Positions 39,736-47,826 of a DNA stretch of 64,000 bases are shown piece by piece. A model generated the notes under the pieces. It was not told the origin of the DNA, searched no databases, and saw only the letters and a list, made by a program, of their open reading frames with translations. The DNA comes from Prostheceraeus crozeri (taxonomy: Eukaryota; Platyhelminthes; Polycladida; Euryleptidae). The translations under genes were made by a program, and so were the position numbers. Position 1 is the first letter of the stretch. The number at the start of each line of letters is the position of its first letter. The stretch spans positions 92,462-156,461 of the forward strand of contig CAJQUW010007889.1 of assembly GCA_907163375.1 (NCBI GenBank). Reading direction: 5' to 3'.

Positions 39736-41906
39736 GTTCCTCTGCTAGTCGTAGGGACAGCAGTGTAGACATTGCCACTGTTGATACTTCCACTTTTTTG
39801 AGGGATAATTTTTTATGTACTTCTAAGTCGTTCAGTATTAGCAACAGCACATATTCGTTGCTGAATAATACTCGCAAGTTTATTCCAACTCCTGTCGGCA
39901 CTTGTTGTCATAAGAACATTTTCAGAGGAGTGGACGATTTCCTTAGGAAGTATCAGTGGCGTTTTGTAAATTTTAACTCTACGTGTAATCATCGTTTCAC
40001 TTTTTGTACGAACCGGTACCCTCCTGAGGATTTGATTCCTGCTTCGGTCCGTGATTCTTGTACCAATGTTCGTCGCCATGTAGTGTCGTTGCTTGGGCAC
40101 TGTCGTAACTGCTTCCCAGTTGACAACCTGTCCAAGGAAGAGCGCGTAGAGCTTGACCGCCTGAGGTGTGATGACTCTGTAGTGGTTTCAACTATGGACA
40201 AGGGCAGCGGTTGGATCATTGTTCCCAATGAACATTACGAAGCCGAGGCCTTCAGGCAATTAAGTGATGAAACTTTCTACATGCCTTTGGATCGGGTCAT
40301 CGATCCACATGTGCGTAAACGGCTTGTGACACTTTTGTCGACTCTTTTTAGTAGGAACTTTCTCACACGTCGTGAAGTGCTAGCTCTTGAGCCTTCTCTT
40401 CCTGTTAGGCCAAGAAAATTTTATTTGCTTCCCAAGGTTCATAAATCGTCATGGGTTTACTCTTGTATGCCTCCAGGCCGCCCTATTGTGTCTGACACGG
40501 CCAGTGTTTCCCGTACGTGTGCAACTCTACTTGAGTACTTTTTAGCTCCACTAGCACACTCTGTGAAAAGTTATGTTAGAGACTCTTTACATGTGATAAG
40601 TGTTTTGAAGACGTTACAGATTAGTGACAGCTGTTTTTTAGCTACTCTAGATGTGGCATCGCTGTATACCAACATCCCAACGGAAGCCGGCATTTCTGCT
40701 GTAAGTCGTGCTTTCCTTAAGTTTCCGGACTCAAGGAGACCGGATTTGACACTGCTTACTATGCTTCGCATTATTCTCACGTCCAATAACTTTTCTTTTC
40801 GTGATGAGGGTTTTTTACAAGTACAGGGTACGGCAATGGGTTGTGCTTTTGGCCCTTCATATGCCAACATTTTCTTGTCAGAATGGGAAGATCATATTTT
40901 TAAGTTTGATCATAAGCCTATCGCCTGGATGAGGTACATAGACGATGTTTTTTTCATCTGGAACTCTGATGAGTCCACTTTGTTAACTTTTTGTACATAT
41001 GTAAATAGTATTTATGACAGTATTAAGGTTGAACTTGCCTACAGTATTACTGAGATCAGATTTTTGGATCTCCTATTGTATAAAGGCCATAATAGTATTC
41101 TGTATAAAATAGGTTTTAAACCAACCGACACTCATAGCATTTTGTCACCTACTTCATTTCATCCTCATAGTGTTTTTAAGTCTATCTTATTTGGTCAAAT
41201 GTATCGTTGGTCTATGCGGAGTTCAAGTTATAAAGATTTTAAGGAGACGAAGTGTATCGTTCAACCGCGCTGGGAACAGCAAGGTTACACCCGCACCGCT
41301 ATTCGCAAGGCTTTTCGCCAAGTTTTAAGTTTAACAGGTCAGTCGCCTGATGAATGGAGCACTGGGTTTTTCCCGTGCCCTTGTAAAATATGTAAATACA
41401 GTCTCCACACCTCCTCTGTACATAATCCTGTAAATAATAACTCTTTTTTAATTGTTCATAGGCTTACCTGTCAGACCCGCAATGTTATTTATTTTATTAC
41501 TTGTAGAAAGTGTAAAGTCGGCTACGTAGGACAGACCTCTTGTACATTGTCGAGGCGGGTTTCTCAGCACCTTAGCAGTATTAAGTGTTTGTCTTCATCC
41601 ACCGTTGCTCAACATTTTTCTCGAACGTGTGACATTTCTGACTTTTCGTTCACTGCTTTGGAACACTGCCCTCATGACAATAAGAGACTTCTACATGAGA
41701 ATAAGTGGATCAATCGCCTTTGTACCCTTGCCCCTCAGGGCCTTAATTTAGAGCTTAACAGGCTTGATAAGATCCACTTAGTCCTTCCTTTTAGTGACTG
41801 TAGCAAACGTGTGGTGCAAGTGTGTCGGAAGGAACTAAACGTTGACATTTGTCCTTCTTTTCGTATGCATAAGAATCTCGAGAGGCTTCTTACTGCTAAC
41901 CGTTGA
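39732..41906 (+). CDS. PLE-B ORF2: Penelope RT with C-terminal GIY-YIG endonuclease
   Basis: Intact frame of about 724 residues if entered by -1 frameshift at 39726-39732. The frame opens just after a TGA near 39693. It has no ATG until codon 133 counted from the TTG at 39798, which is inside conserved sequence. Counting from that TTG: an N-terminal region with FIPTPVG, KGSGW at 135-139, and FYLLPKVHKS with PPGRPIV at 208-231. Motif A is LDVASLYTNIP (about 284-294, catalytic Asp 285), motif B is QGTAMGCAFGPSYA (343-356), and motif C is YIDD (380-383). FKPTDTHSILSP follows, then a CPCKIC zinc-like element (526-531), GIY-YIG (VIYFITC...GYVGQT, 563-580) with a downstream Glu in LLHENKW. This is a canonical endonuclease-positive Penelope-like element protein, making DNA from its RNA at an endonuclease-cut target (family knowledge). 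Confidence 0.93.
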   Translation: MSSSASRRDSSVDIATVDTSTFLRDNFLCTSKSFSISNSTYSLLNNTRKFIPTPVGTCCHKNIFRGVDDFLRKYQWRFVNFNSTCNHRFTFCTNRYPPEDLIPASVRDSCTNVRRHVVSLLGHCRNCFPVDNLSKEERVELDRLRCDDSVVVSTMDKGSGWIIVPNEHYEAEAFRQLSDETFYMPLDRVIDPHVRKRLVTLLSTLFSRNFLTRREVLALEPSLPVRPRKFYLLPKVHKSSWVYSCMPPGRPIVSDTASVSRTCATLLEYFLAPLAHSVKSYVRDSLHVISVLKTLQISDSCFLATLDVASLYTNIPTEAGISAVSRAFLKFPDSRRPDLTLLTMLRIILTSNNFSFRDEGFLQVQGTAMGCAFGPSYANIFLSEWEDHIFKFDHKPIAWMRYIDDVFFIWNSDESTLLTFCTYVNSIYDSIKVELAYSITEIRFLDLLLYKGHNSILYKIGFKPTDTHSILSPTSFHPHSVFKSILFGQMYRWSMRSSSYKDFKETKCIVQPRWEQQGYTRTAIRKAFRQVLSLTGQSPDEWSTGFFPCPCKICKYSLHTSSVHNPVNNNSFLIVHRLTCQTRNVIYFITCRKCKVGYVGQTSCTLSRRVSQHLSSIKCLSSSTVAQHFSRTCDISDFSFTALEHCPHDNKRLLHENKWINRLCTLAPQGLNLELNRLDKIHLVLPFSDCSKRVVQVCRKELNVDICPSFRMHKNLERLLTANR

Positions 41907-42066
41907 GTCTGTGTATGTGCACCTTCAATACTTTACTTTATTTTGTCTTTATTTAACTTAATAATCTTGTAGAGCACATATCAATTTCAGTTTTATGTTG
42001 TGATAGCAGGCTTTATGCGTTTTAATTTTCCTTGACAGTATTATTCTTACTTGTATGTGTTTATTT

Positions 42067-42240
42067 TGCATGACAGTATTATTCTTATTTACATGCGTTT
42101 ACTTTGCATGTTGACTGTTTTTGCATGCTTTATGATTTACCTTTTCCCATGCAGTATTTGAGATCGCATTATATGTTTTTGCATGCTCTGCGTTCAATCT
42201 TTGAGTTGCATGTTTTGTGTTGCATGTTCTGAGGTGCATG
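42067..42240 (+). promoter_or_regulatory. TGCATG cluster in PLE-B 3' region
   Basis: Seven TGCATG words (42067, 42105, 42122, 42180, 42207, 42221, 42235) in 174 bp of the 3' untranslated region, matched by a similar cluster in PLE-C and a shorter one in diverged PLE-A. Candidate RBFOX-type RNA-binding region by known motif; function inferred. Confidence 0.45.
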
Positions 42241-42286
42241 CCTAGGTACGTCTGACTTCTGTGTGACGACCTTTTCTCATCGATTA

Positions 42287-42428
42287 CAGTGTTAAGTGGA
42301 ATTGATAAAGCCAATAGAGCGAAACCGGTCTTCCACAAATTGCTGTTTTCCTTTGCCAATCCGTGGGTGTGTGCGTCTACATTTGTCGGAGTTAGGATCA
42401 CGGGGTCTTCTGATCTCTCACTCTCCCC
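42287..42428 (+). repeat. PLE terminal direct repeat (pLTR-like), copy at the B/C junction
   Basis: About 142 bp nearly identical to 46455-46597. It is both the 3' end of PLE-B and the 5' leader of PLE-C. Repeat-to-repeat distance is about 4168 bp, which gives the PLE-C period. It contains the hammerhead-like motif and ends at CTCTCACTCTCCC, which in the second copy grades into the microsatellite. Confidence 0.85.
42296..42336 (+). ncRNA. Hammerhead-ribozyme-like motif, first copy
   Basis: Stem I halves GTGGAA (42296-42301) and TTCCAC (42331-42336) are perfectly complementary. Between them, in type I order, lie TTGATAA at the CUGAUGA position, a short AGCC-AATA-GAGC segment at the stem II position, GAAA (42321-42324), then CCGGTC. 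The last gives a palindromic ACCGGT stem III and a GTC cleavage triplet. Compared with consensus, C3 is U and G8 is A; these two bases pair in the known active fold, so U-A could replace C-G. Stem II is weak: two G-C pairs if one A is bulged. Hammerheads in Penelope-like element ends are established knowledge. Activity of this variant is unknown and it may be degenerate. Confidence 0.5.
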
Positions 42429-42459
42429 CTCCCACTGTCTCGATTGCGCACCCGACAAT

Positions 42460-43941
42460 ATGACGCGCATATTCTATGGTTCTAATCACTACCGTAACCC
42501 AGAGTTCCGCCCAAATCCTTCGAGGGGCGATGGTCGTCATGCGAGGGATCGTCAAGTTCCTCCTCGCCATGTTCCTCCACATCGTCATGGTCATTCTCGT
42601 CAAGGTGGTCACCGTGGTTTTCAAAGGAGGGGACACCATCAGCCGAATGTTCCTCGCCCTCATAAGATTCCAAGTGACCTTTTTCCTGTTACCAAGCAGC
42701 ACTTCATCATTGTCAAGTGCATTCATCACCAATCGTTCCTGCAGAAGGGCTTTCCACCTTCCCTTACACGTAAGACGGATATTTTGTGTAGCAGCGTTAA
42801 TCCTGCCTTTGGCAATGACTATTTTCGGGTCCAAATGGAGTCCATTTCGAGGGATTGGTGTTCCGCAGTTCACAATGCTTTGTTGGGGCACTTTTCGTCC
42901 CTTCTTTCTGAGGCTTTGGACTTTATCTCAAACAATGCCATGCCTTCGGAAACGTTGAAGAAGTCATTGCAGCTTGTTACGAAGTGGGCCCGTACCCAAC
43001 TGGGAAAGAAGCTCAATGATTCCACCCTGGATGCGGCCTTCTTGCTGATCGACGACAACCAACTCGTCAACGATTCACTGACACCGGAGTGTACTACTAT
43101 GTCGGACCAACCCACTTTTGGTGCTTTCTGCAGCTCTGCGGAAACTGATTCTTCTTCGGTGACCGTAAGGGAGGTGTACGAGCGTGGTACTCAGACAGTT
43201 TCCAATTCAAATGGTGGTTTCTCTTCCCCCGAGGCTCTTGCGCCTGTTGTGGATGTGTCTGTCGGAACTGGTGACCTTCTGCTTGGTGAGGCCCTTTCGG
43301 AGACTCAAGTTCCTGCGGCTTCTGATGTAGTCGATTCGGGTATCTCCGTTTTGAAATCTGGTCCTACATCTTCTCAGGTAGACTTAGACCAGTCGTTCTC
43401 CAGCCCTCTGGTCCAGACGACATTGGTTGACTTGAATTCATTCAGCACAACAGAAGTTTGCGATAATTCGTTTGATGCCTCCAAGTCACGTATCATTTTG
43501 GGTGACTCCAAGTTTAGGGATCTGAGCATCGATGACTGTTCGGTCTTTTCTACCTCTAAGGGACGTTTGAGTTATTTTAAAAACAATACCTGCAGTCCGA
43601 ACGCGAAGCTCCACGAGAATGTTAAGGAGTTCGTCTTGTGTTTGTCTTCTCTTGATGAAAAGAATAAGCCCAGCACAAACTTTGTGACTCTCCGTGGTAT
43701 TATGTCGAATGCAAAGCGTCTTTTTCCGAACGCTCGCCTGTCGGTTCTTCCTCATTGTGTTCCCATTAAGTCGGAGGACTCAATTAGGAGAGACTGCCTC
43801 GAGTTTTTTGAGTGGATCTGCAAAAAGACACCCGCTGGCTGTGAAGTTATTCCACTTCCCAAAGACTTTTCTGTGAAGGACAGTCATTGGGACCCTGTTG
43901 AGCGGGATACTATTTTCCGAGCCATCAAGGATTTTTTATAA
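42460..43941 (+). CDS. PLE-C ORF1: basic His/Arg-rich N-terminus and SGNH-hydrolase-like C-terminus
   Basis: 493 codons from the first in-frame ATG (42460), 170 nt into the element. Residues 1-75 are rich in Arg, His and Gly, suggesting RNA binding. Residues 75-200 look like a small helical domain. Residues 200-340 are a Ser/Thr/Val-rich low-complexity linker. Residues 344-493 show the order of an SGNH/GDSL esterase fold: RIILGDS (nucleophile-type Ser 350), FVLCLSSLDEKN (block III-like strand, with no canonical GxND), FPNARLSVLP (the fP-x-A strand before the usual Pro), and a C-terminal DSHWD followed by a helix (candidate Asp474/His476). SGNH domains are known in ORF1 of CR1-type LINEs and in some rotifer Terminon elements. 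In PLE-A the same positions read GDD and DSSSW, so catalysis may be dispensable. It ends at the frameshift heptamer plus TAA. Confidence 0.75.
   Translation: MTRIFYGSNHYRNPEFRPNPSRGDGRHARDRQVPPRHVPPHRHGHSRQGGHRGFQRRGHHQPNVPRPHKIPSDLFPVTKQHFIIVKCIHHQSFLQKGFPPSLTRKTDILCSSVNPAFGNDYFRVQMESISRDWCSAVHNALLGHFSSLLSEALDFISNNAMPSETLKKSLQLVTKWARTQLGKKLNDSTLDAAFLLIDDNQLVNDSLTPECTTMSDQPTFGAFCSSAETDSSSVTVREVYERGTQTVSNSNGGFSSPEALAPVVDVSVGTGDLLLGEALSETQVPAASDVVDSGISVLKSGPTSSQVDLDQSFSSPLVQTTLVDLNSFSTTEVCDNSFDASKSRIILGDSKFRDLSIDDCSVFSTSKGRLSYFKNNTCSPNAKLHENVKEFVLCLSSLDEKNKPSTNFVTLRGIMSNAKRLFPNARLSVLPHCVPIKSEDSIRRDCLEFFEWICKKTPAGCEVIPLPKDFSVKDSHWDPVERDTIFRAIKDFL
43932..43938 (+). promoter_or_regulatory. Candidate -1 ribosomal frameshift site T TTT TTA (PLE-C)
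   Basis: Same phase and context as in PLE-B: ORF1 reads GAT TTT TTA then TAA (43939-43941), and the RT frame lies at -1. Downstream sequence up to about 43990 is identical in both copies. The diverged PLE-A has T TTT TTG at the equivalent place (near 30760), a poorer slip site. Confidence 0.6.
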
Positions 43942-46125
43942 GTTCCTCTGCTAGTCGTAGGGACAGCAGTGTAGACATTGCCACTGTTGATACTTTTCCA
44001 CTTTTTTGAGGGATAATTTTTTATGTACTTCTAAGTCGTTCAGTATTAGCAACAGCACATATTCGTTGCTGAATAATACTCGCAAGTTTATTCCAACTCC
44101 TGTCCACACCTGTTGCCATAAGAACATTTGAAGAGGAGTGGACGATTTCCTTAGGAAGTATCAGTGGCGTTTGTAAATTTTAACTCTACGTGTAAACCAT
44201 CGTTTCACTTTTTTGTACGAACCGGTACCCTCCTGAGGATTTGATTCCTGCTTCGGTCCGGGCTTCCTGTACCTATGTTCGTCGCCATGTAGTGTCGTTA
44301 CTTGGGCACTGTCGTAACTGCTTCCCAGTTGACAACCTGTCCAAGGAAGAGCGCATAGAGCTTGACCGCCTGAGGTGTGATGACTCTGTAGTTGTTTCAA
44401 CAATGGACAAGGGCAGCGGTTGGATCATTGTTCCCAATGAACATTACGAAGCCGAGGCCTTCAGGCAATTAAGTGATGAAACTTTCTACATGCCTTTGGA
44501 TCGGGTCATCGATCCACATGTGCGTAAACGGCTTGTGACACTTTTGTCGACTCTTTTTAGTAGGAACTTTCTTACAACGTCGTGAAGTGCTAGCTCTTGA
44601 GCCTTCTCTTCCTGTTAGGCCAAGAAAATTTTATTTACTTCCCAAGGTTCATAAATCGTCATGGGTTTACTCTTGTATGCCTCCAGGCCGCCCTATTGTG
44701 TCTGACACGGCCAGTGTTTCCCGTACGTGTGCAACTCTACTTGAGTACTTTTTAGCTCCACTAGCACACTCTGTGAAAAGTTATGTTAGAGACTCTTTAC
44801 ATGTGATAAGCATTTTGAAGACGTTACAGATTAGTGACAGCTGTTTTTTAGCTACTCTAGATGTGGCATCGGCTGTATACCAACATCCCAACGGAAGCCG
44901 GCATTTCTGCTGTAAGTCGTGCTTTCCTTAAGTTTCCCGGACTCAAGGAGACCGGATTTGACACTGCTTACTATGCTTCGCATTATTCTCACGTCCAATA
45001 ACTTTTCTTTTCGTGATGAGGGTTTTTTTACAAGTACAGGGTACGGCAATGGGTTGTGCTTTTGGCCCTTCATATGCCAACATTTTCTTGTCAGAATGGG
45101 AAGATCATATTTTTAAGTTTGATCATAAGCCTATCGCCTGGATGAGGTACATAGACGATGTTTTTTTCATCTGGAACTCTGATGAGTCCACTTTGTTAAC
45201 TTTTTGTACATATGTAAATAGTATTTATGACAGTATTAAGGTTGAACTTGCCTACAGTATTACTGAGATCAGATTTTTAGATCTCCTATTGTATAAAGGC
45301 CGTAATAGTATTCTGTATAAAATAGGTTTTAAACCAACCGACACTCATAGCATTTTGTCACCTACTTCATTTCATCCTCATAGTGTTTTTAAATCAATTT
45401 TATTTTGGTCAAATGTATCGTTGGTCAATGCGGAGTTTCAAGTTACAAGGATTTTAGGGAGACGAAGTGTATCGTTCAAAAACCGCGCTGGGAACAGCAA
45501 GGTACACCCGCCACCGCTATTCGCAAGGCTTTTCGCCAAGTTTTAAGTTTAACGGGTCAGTCCGCCTGATGAATGGAGCACTGGGTTTTTCCCGTGCCCT
45601 TGTAAAATATGTAAATACAGTCTCCACACCTCCTCTGTACATAATCCTGTAAATAATAACTCTTTTTTAATTGTTCATAGGCTTACCTGTCAGACCCGCA
45701 ATGTTATTTATTTTATTACTTGCAGAAAGTGTAAAGTCGGCTATGTAGGACAGACCTCTTGTACATTGTCGAGGCGGGTTTCTCAGCACCTTAGCAGTAT
45801 TAAGTGTTTGTCTTCATCCACCGTTGCTCAACATTTTTCTCGAACGTGTGACATTTCTGACTTTTCGTTTCACTGCTTGGAACACTGCCCTCATGACAAT
45901 AAGAGACTTCTACATGAGAATAAGTGGATCAATCGCCTTTGTACCCTTGCCCCTCAGGGCCTTAATTTAGAGCTTAACAGGCTTGATAAGATCCACTTAG
46001 TCCTTCCTTTTAGTGACTGTAGCAAACGTGTGGTGCAAGTGTGTCGGAAGGAACTAAACGTTGACATTTGTCCTTCCTTTCGTATGCATAAGAATCTCGA
46101 GAGGCTTCTTACTGCTAACCGTTGA
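43938..46125 (+). pseudogene. PLE-C ORF2 (RT + GIY-YIG), indel-broken
   Basis: Same protein as PLE-B ORF2, split into pieces 44241-44585, 44587-44931, 45013-45546 and 45766-46125. Breaks include two extra bases near 43997, a lost T near 44171, an extra A near 44577, an extra G near 44873, an extra C near 44937, extra T near 45023 and a cluster near 45404-45565. Almost all are homopolymer or one-base changes in otherwise near-identical sequence. Motif B (QGTAMGCAFGPSYA), motif C (YIDD) and GIY-YIG (GYVGQTSC) are all present. The copy may be intact in reality if these are consensus errors. Confidence 0.85.
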
Positions 46126-46248
46126 GTCTGTGTATGTGCACCTTTAATTTCTTACTTTATTTTGTCTTTATTTAACTTACTAATCTTGTAGAGCACATAT
46201 CATTCTTAGTTTTATGTTGTGCTAGCAGGCTTTATGCGTTATGATCAT

Positions 46249-46408
46249 TGCATGACAGTATTATTCTTCTTTGCATGTGCTTACTTTGCATGTTGACTGT
46301 TTTTGCATGCTATATGACTTACCGTTTCCTATTCAGTATTTGAGTTCGCACTATCTGTTTCTGCATGTTCTGCATTGCATCTTTGTGTTGCATGTTCTGG
46401 ATTGCATG
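46249..46408 (+). promoter_or_regulatory. TGCATG cluster in PLE-C 3' region
   Basis: Seven TGCATG words (46249, 46272, 46287, 46314, 46362, 46389, 46403) in 160 bp. Several positions differ from PLE-B by indels around the words while the words themselves persist. Confidence 0.45.
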
Positions 46409-46454
46409 CTTAGGTACGTCTGACTTTTCTGTGACGACCTTTTCTAATTGATTA

Positions 46455-46583
46455 CAGTGTTAAGTGGAATTGATAAAGCCAATAGAGCGAAACCGGTCTT
46501 CCACAAATCGCTGTTTTCCTTTTGCCGATCCGTGGGGTGTGTGCGTCTACATTTGTCGGAGTTAGGATCACGGGGTCTTCTGA

Positions 46584-46597
<14 letters not shown>
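46455..46597 (+). repeat. PLE terminal direct repeat (pLTR-like), 3' copy
   Basis: Second copy of the 142-bp repeat at 42287-42428, differing by a few substitutions and one-base indels. Its last bases (CTCACTCTCCC) continue directly into the (CT)n tract, so the exact element end is ambiguous within the microsatellite. Confidence 0.85.
46464..46504 (+). ncRNA. Hammerhead-ribozyme-like motif, second copy
   Basis: Same 41-nt motif as at 42296-42336, identical over stem I, core, GAAA and the ACCGGTC segment. Two copies at the two element ends would allow self-cleavage of a tandem transcript into unit-length RNA if active. It shares the U3/A8 core changes. Confidence 0.5.

Positions 46598-46673
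<76 letters not shown>
46595..46673. repeat. (CT)n microsatellite, about 79 bp
   Basis: Pure CT tract between the 3' end of PLE-C (plus strand) and the 3' end of LINE-2m (minus strand). Confidence 0.97.
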
Positions 46674-46676
<3 letters not shown>

Positions 46677-47826
46677 ATTCAAAATTCAAAATTCAAAGGG
46701 TTTTATTTTCAGCTGAAAATACCCAAAAGAAGATTACCGTATGATACATGTATAATTTTCAACATCAGTGAAATGTTTATGAGTGTGAAAAGTCAATATG
46801 ATGCAGGAATGGACAGTATGAATGACAAACCTACGTAGATGCATTTACAGCATTTAATGAGATGAAATGATATGATAAGTATTTTCGTAAGGATGCATAT
46901 CATTGAGTCAGAATACCGGGATTGTAAATATTTAAAGGAGAGGAGGTATTATGAGGATAACATGGCACGTCATTTTTTTGGAAAATTTATCATGTCATGT
47001 TCAAATTTTTCTAGGTGGCAGTTGATATCTTTCATCATTCACGCCCACAATCAGTCCTTTAGTAATTATTAATAAGAGTCATCTTGCAAGGGCCGGCAAA
47101 AAATGCACAAATATTTGAGTACGAAAAAATGTCACTGATACAGCACTCTAGAATTATGAGGTATAGAATTGACCTGTCTATGTTTGGAAATGAATTCTCA
47201 TAATTCTTTCGTGACTACAGTTGATATGCACACATTTAATGATATGCTACTGTACATTGAAATAGTAAGCTAACTCACCTGCAATATCACAGAATTTGAG
47301 CGTTATGGCAAATATAATATGGAGTTAATCCGGCCCTTGCTTTGTGATTCACGTACGGTAGGTTGTTAATCAATCGTGATATAGAAAGAGCTGAATTTTC
47401 TAACTGTGCCACATTGGTCATATCTGCTGTTCTATATTCGTTATTTCATTGGACGCTTTCTTGATTCTAATAACAATAGCGTCCAACTGTCTACGTATGG
47501 CGCTATTTAGGAAAATTAGAGAGATCTTATTGTTTTATATTACTGTATGGTGTCGTGGTTTATTTTTCTCGACATATCTATCGATTCTGATTTACCTAGT
47601 GATCTCTGTCTGACTGTTGATATCGAGTTATAGTGAGAATCTATTGTTTCATAGGAACCCATGGTTATGTCTCTTGACATCTGTCAATTCGAGAGCATTA
47701 TCACGATTCACGGTTGCACGGATTTATTTTACGGTTGTTCTCTCGGTATAGCTATCGATTCCAGTTTGTGCATTCTGTATCATTATAACTTATGTTTCAT
47801 CGATCTCAAAGTCCATCAATCAACAT
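46674..47826 (-). other. LINE-2m 3' region
   Basis: Non-coding. Contains a pair of perfect 11-bp inverted repeats (47096-47106 and 47330-47340) described separately, and the (TTTTGAA) tail at 46674-46697 (written on the plus strand as TTCAAAA). Nothing else recognised. Confidence 0.55.
47096..47340. mobile_element. Possible 245-bp MITE with 11-bp inverted ends
   Basis: GCAAGGGCCGG at 47096-47106 is the exact reverse complement of CCGGCCCTTGC at 47330-47340. The interior is AT-rich without a coding frame. Size and ends fit a miniature inverted-repeat element nested in the LINE-2m 3' region, but no clear target-site duplication is visible, so chance or a hairpin cannot be excluded. Confidence 0.35.

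Larger units (their letters stand above)
39455..42428 (+). mobile_element. PLE-B: 5'-truncated Penelope-like element with intact RT-endonuclease
   Basis: Starts directly after the CT tract. Its first base corresponds to PLE-C position 43661, so it lacks most of ORF1. It then contains the ORF1 end, ORF2, a 3' region with seven TGCATG words, and the 142-bp end (42287-42428) that is also the start of PLE-C. PLE-B and PLE-C are very similar throughout and lie head to tail, the tandem arrangement described for Penelope-like elements, in which a partial upstream copy acts as a pseudo-LTR. Confidence 0.88.
42291..46597 (+). mobile_element. PLE-C: full-length Penelope-like element
   Basis: Complete element between two terminal direct repeats. 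ORF1 is intact (42460-43941) and ORF2 lies in the -1 frame but is broken by single-base insertions and deletions. The 3' region has a TGCATG cluster and runs into a (CT)n tract at 46595. Together with PLE-B it forms about 1.7 tandem copies. Confidence 0.88.

Noticed and set aside
41343-41365. CTGATGA word inside PLE-B ORF2 as a hammerhead core
   Set aside because: It is coding sequence, with no GAAA or complementary stems at the right spacing.
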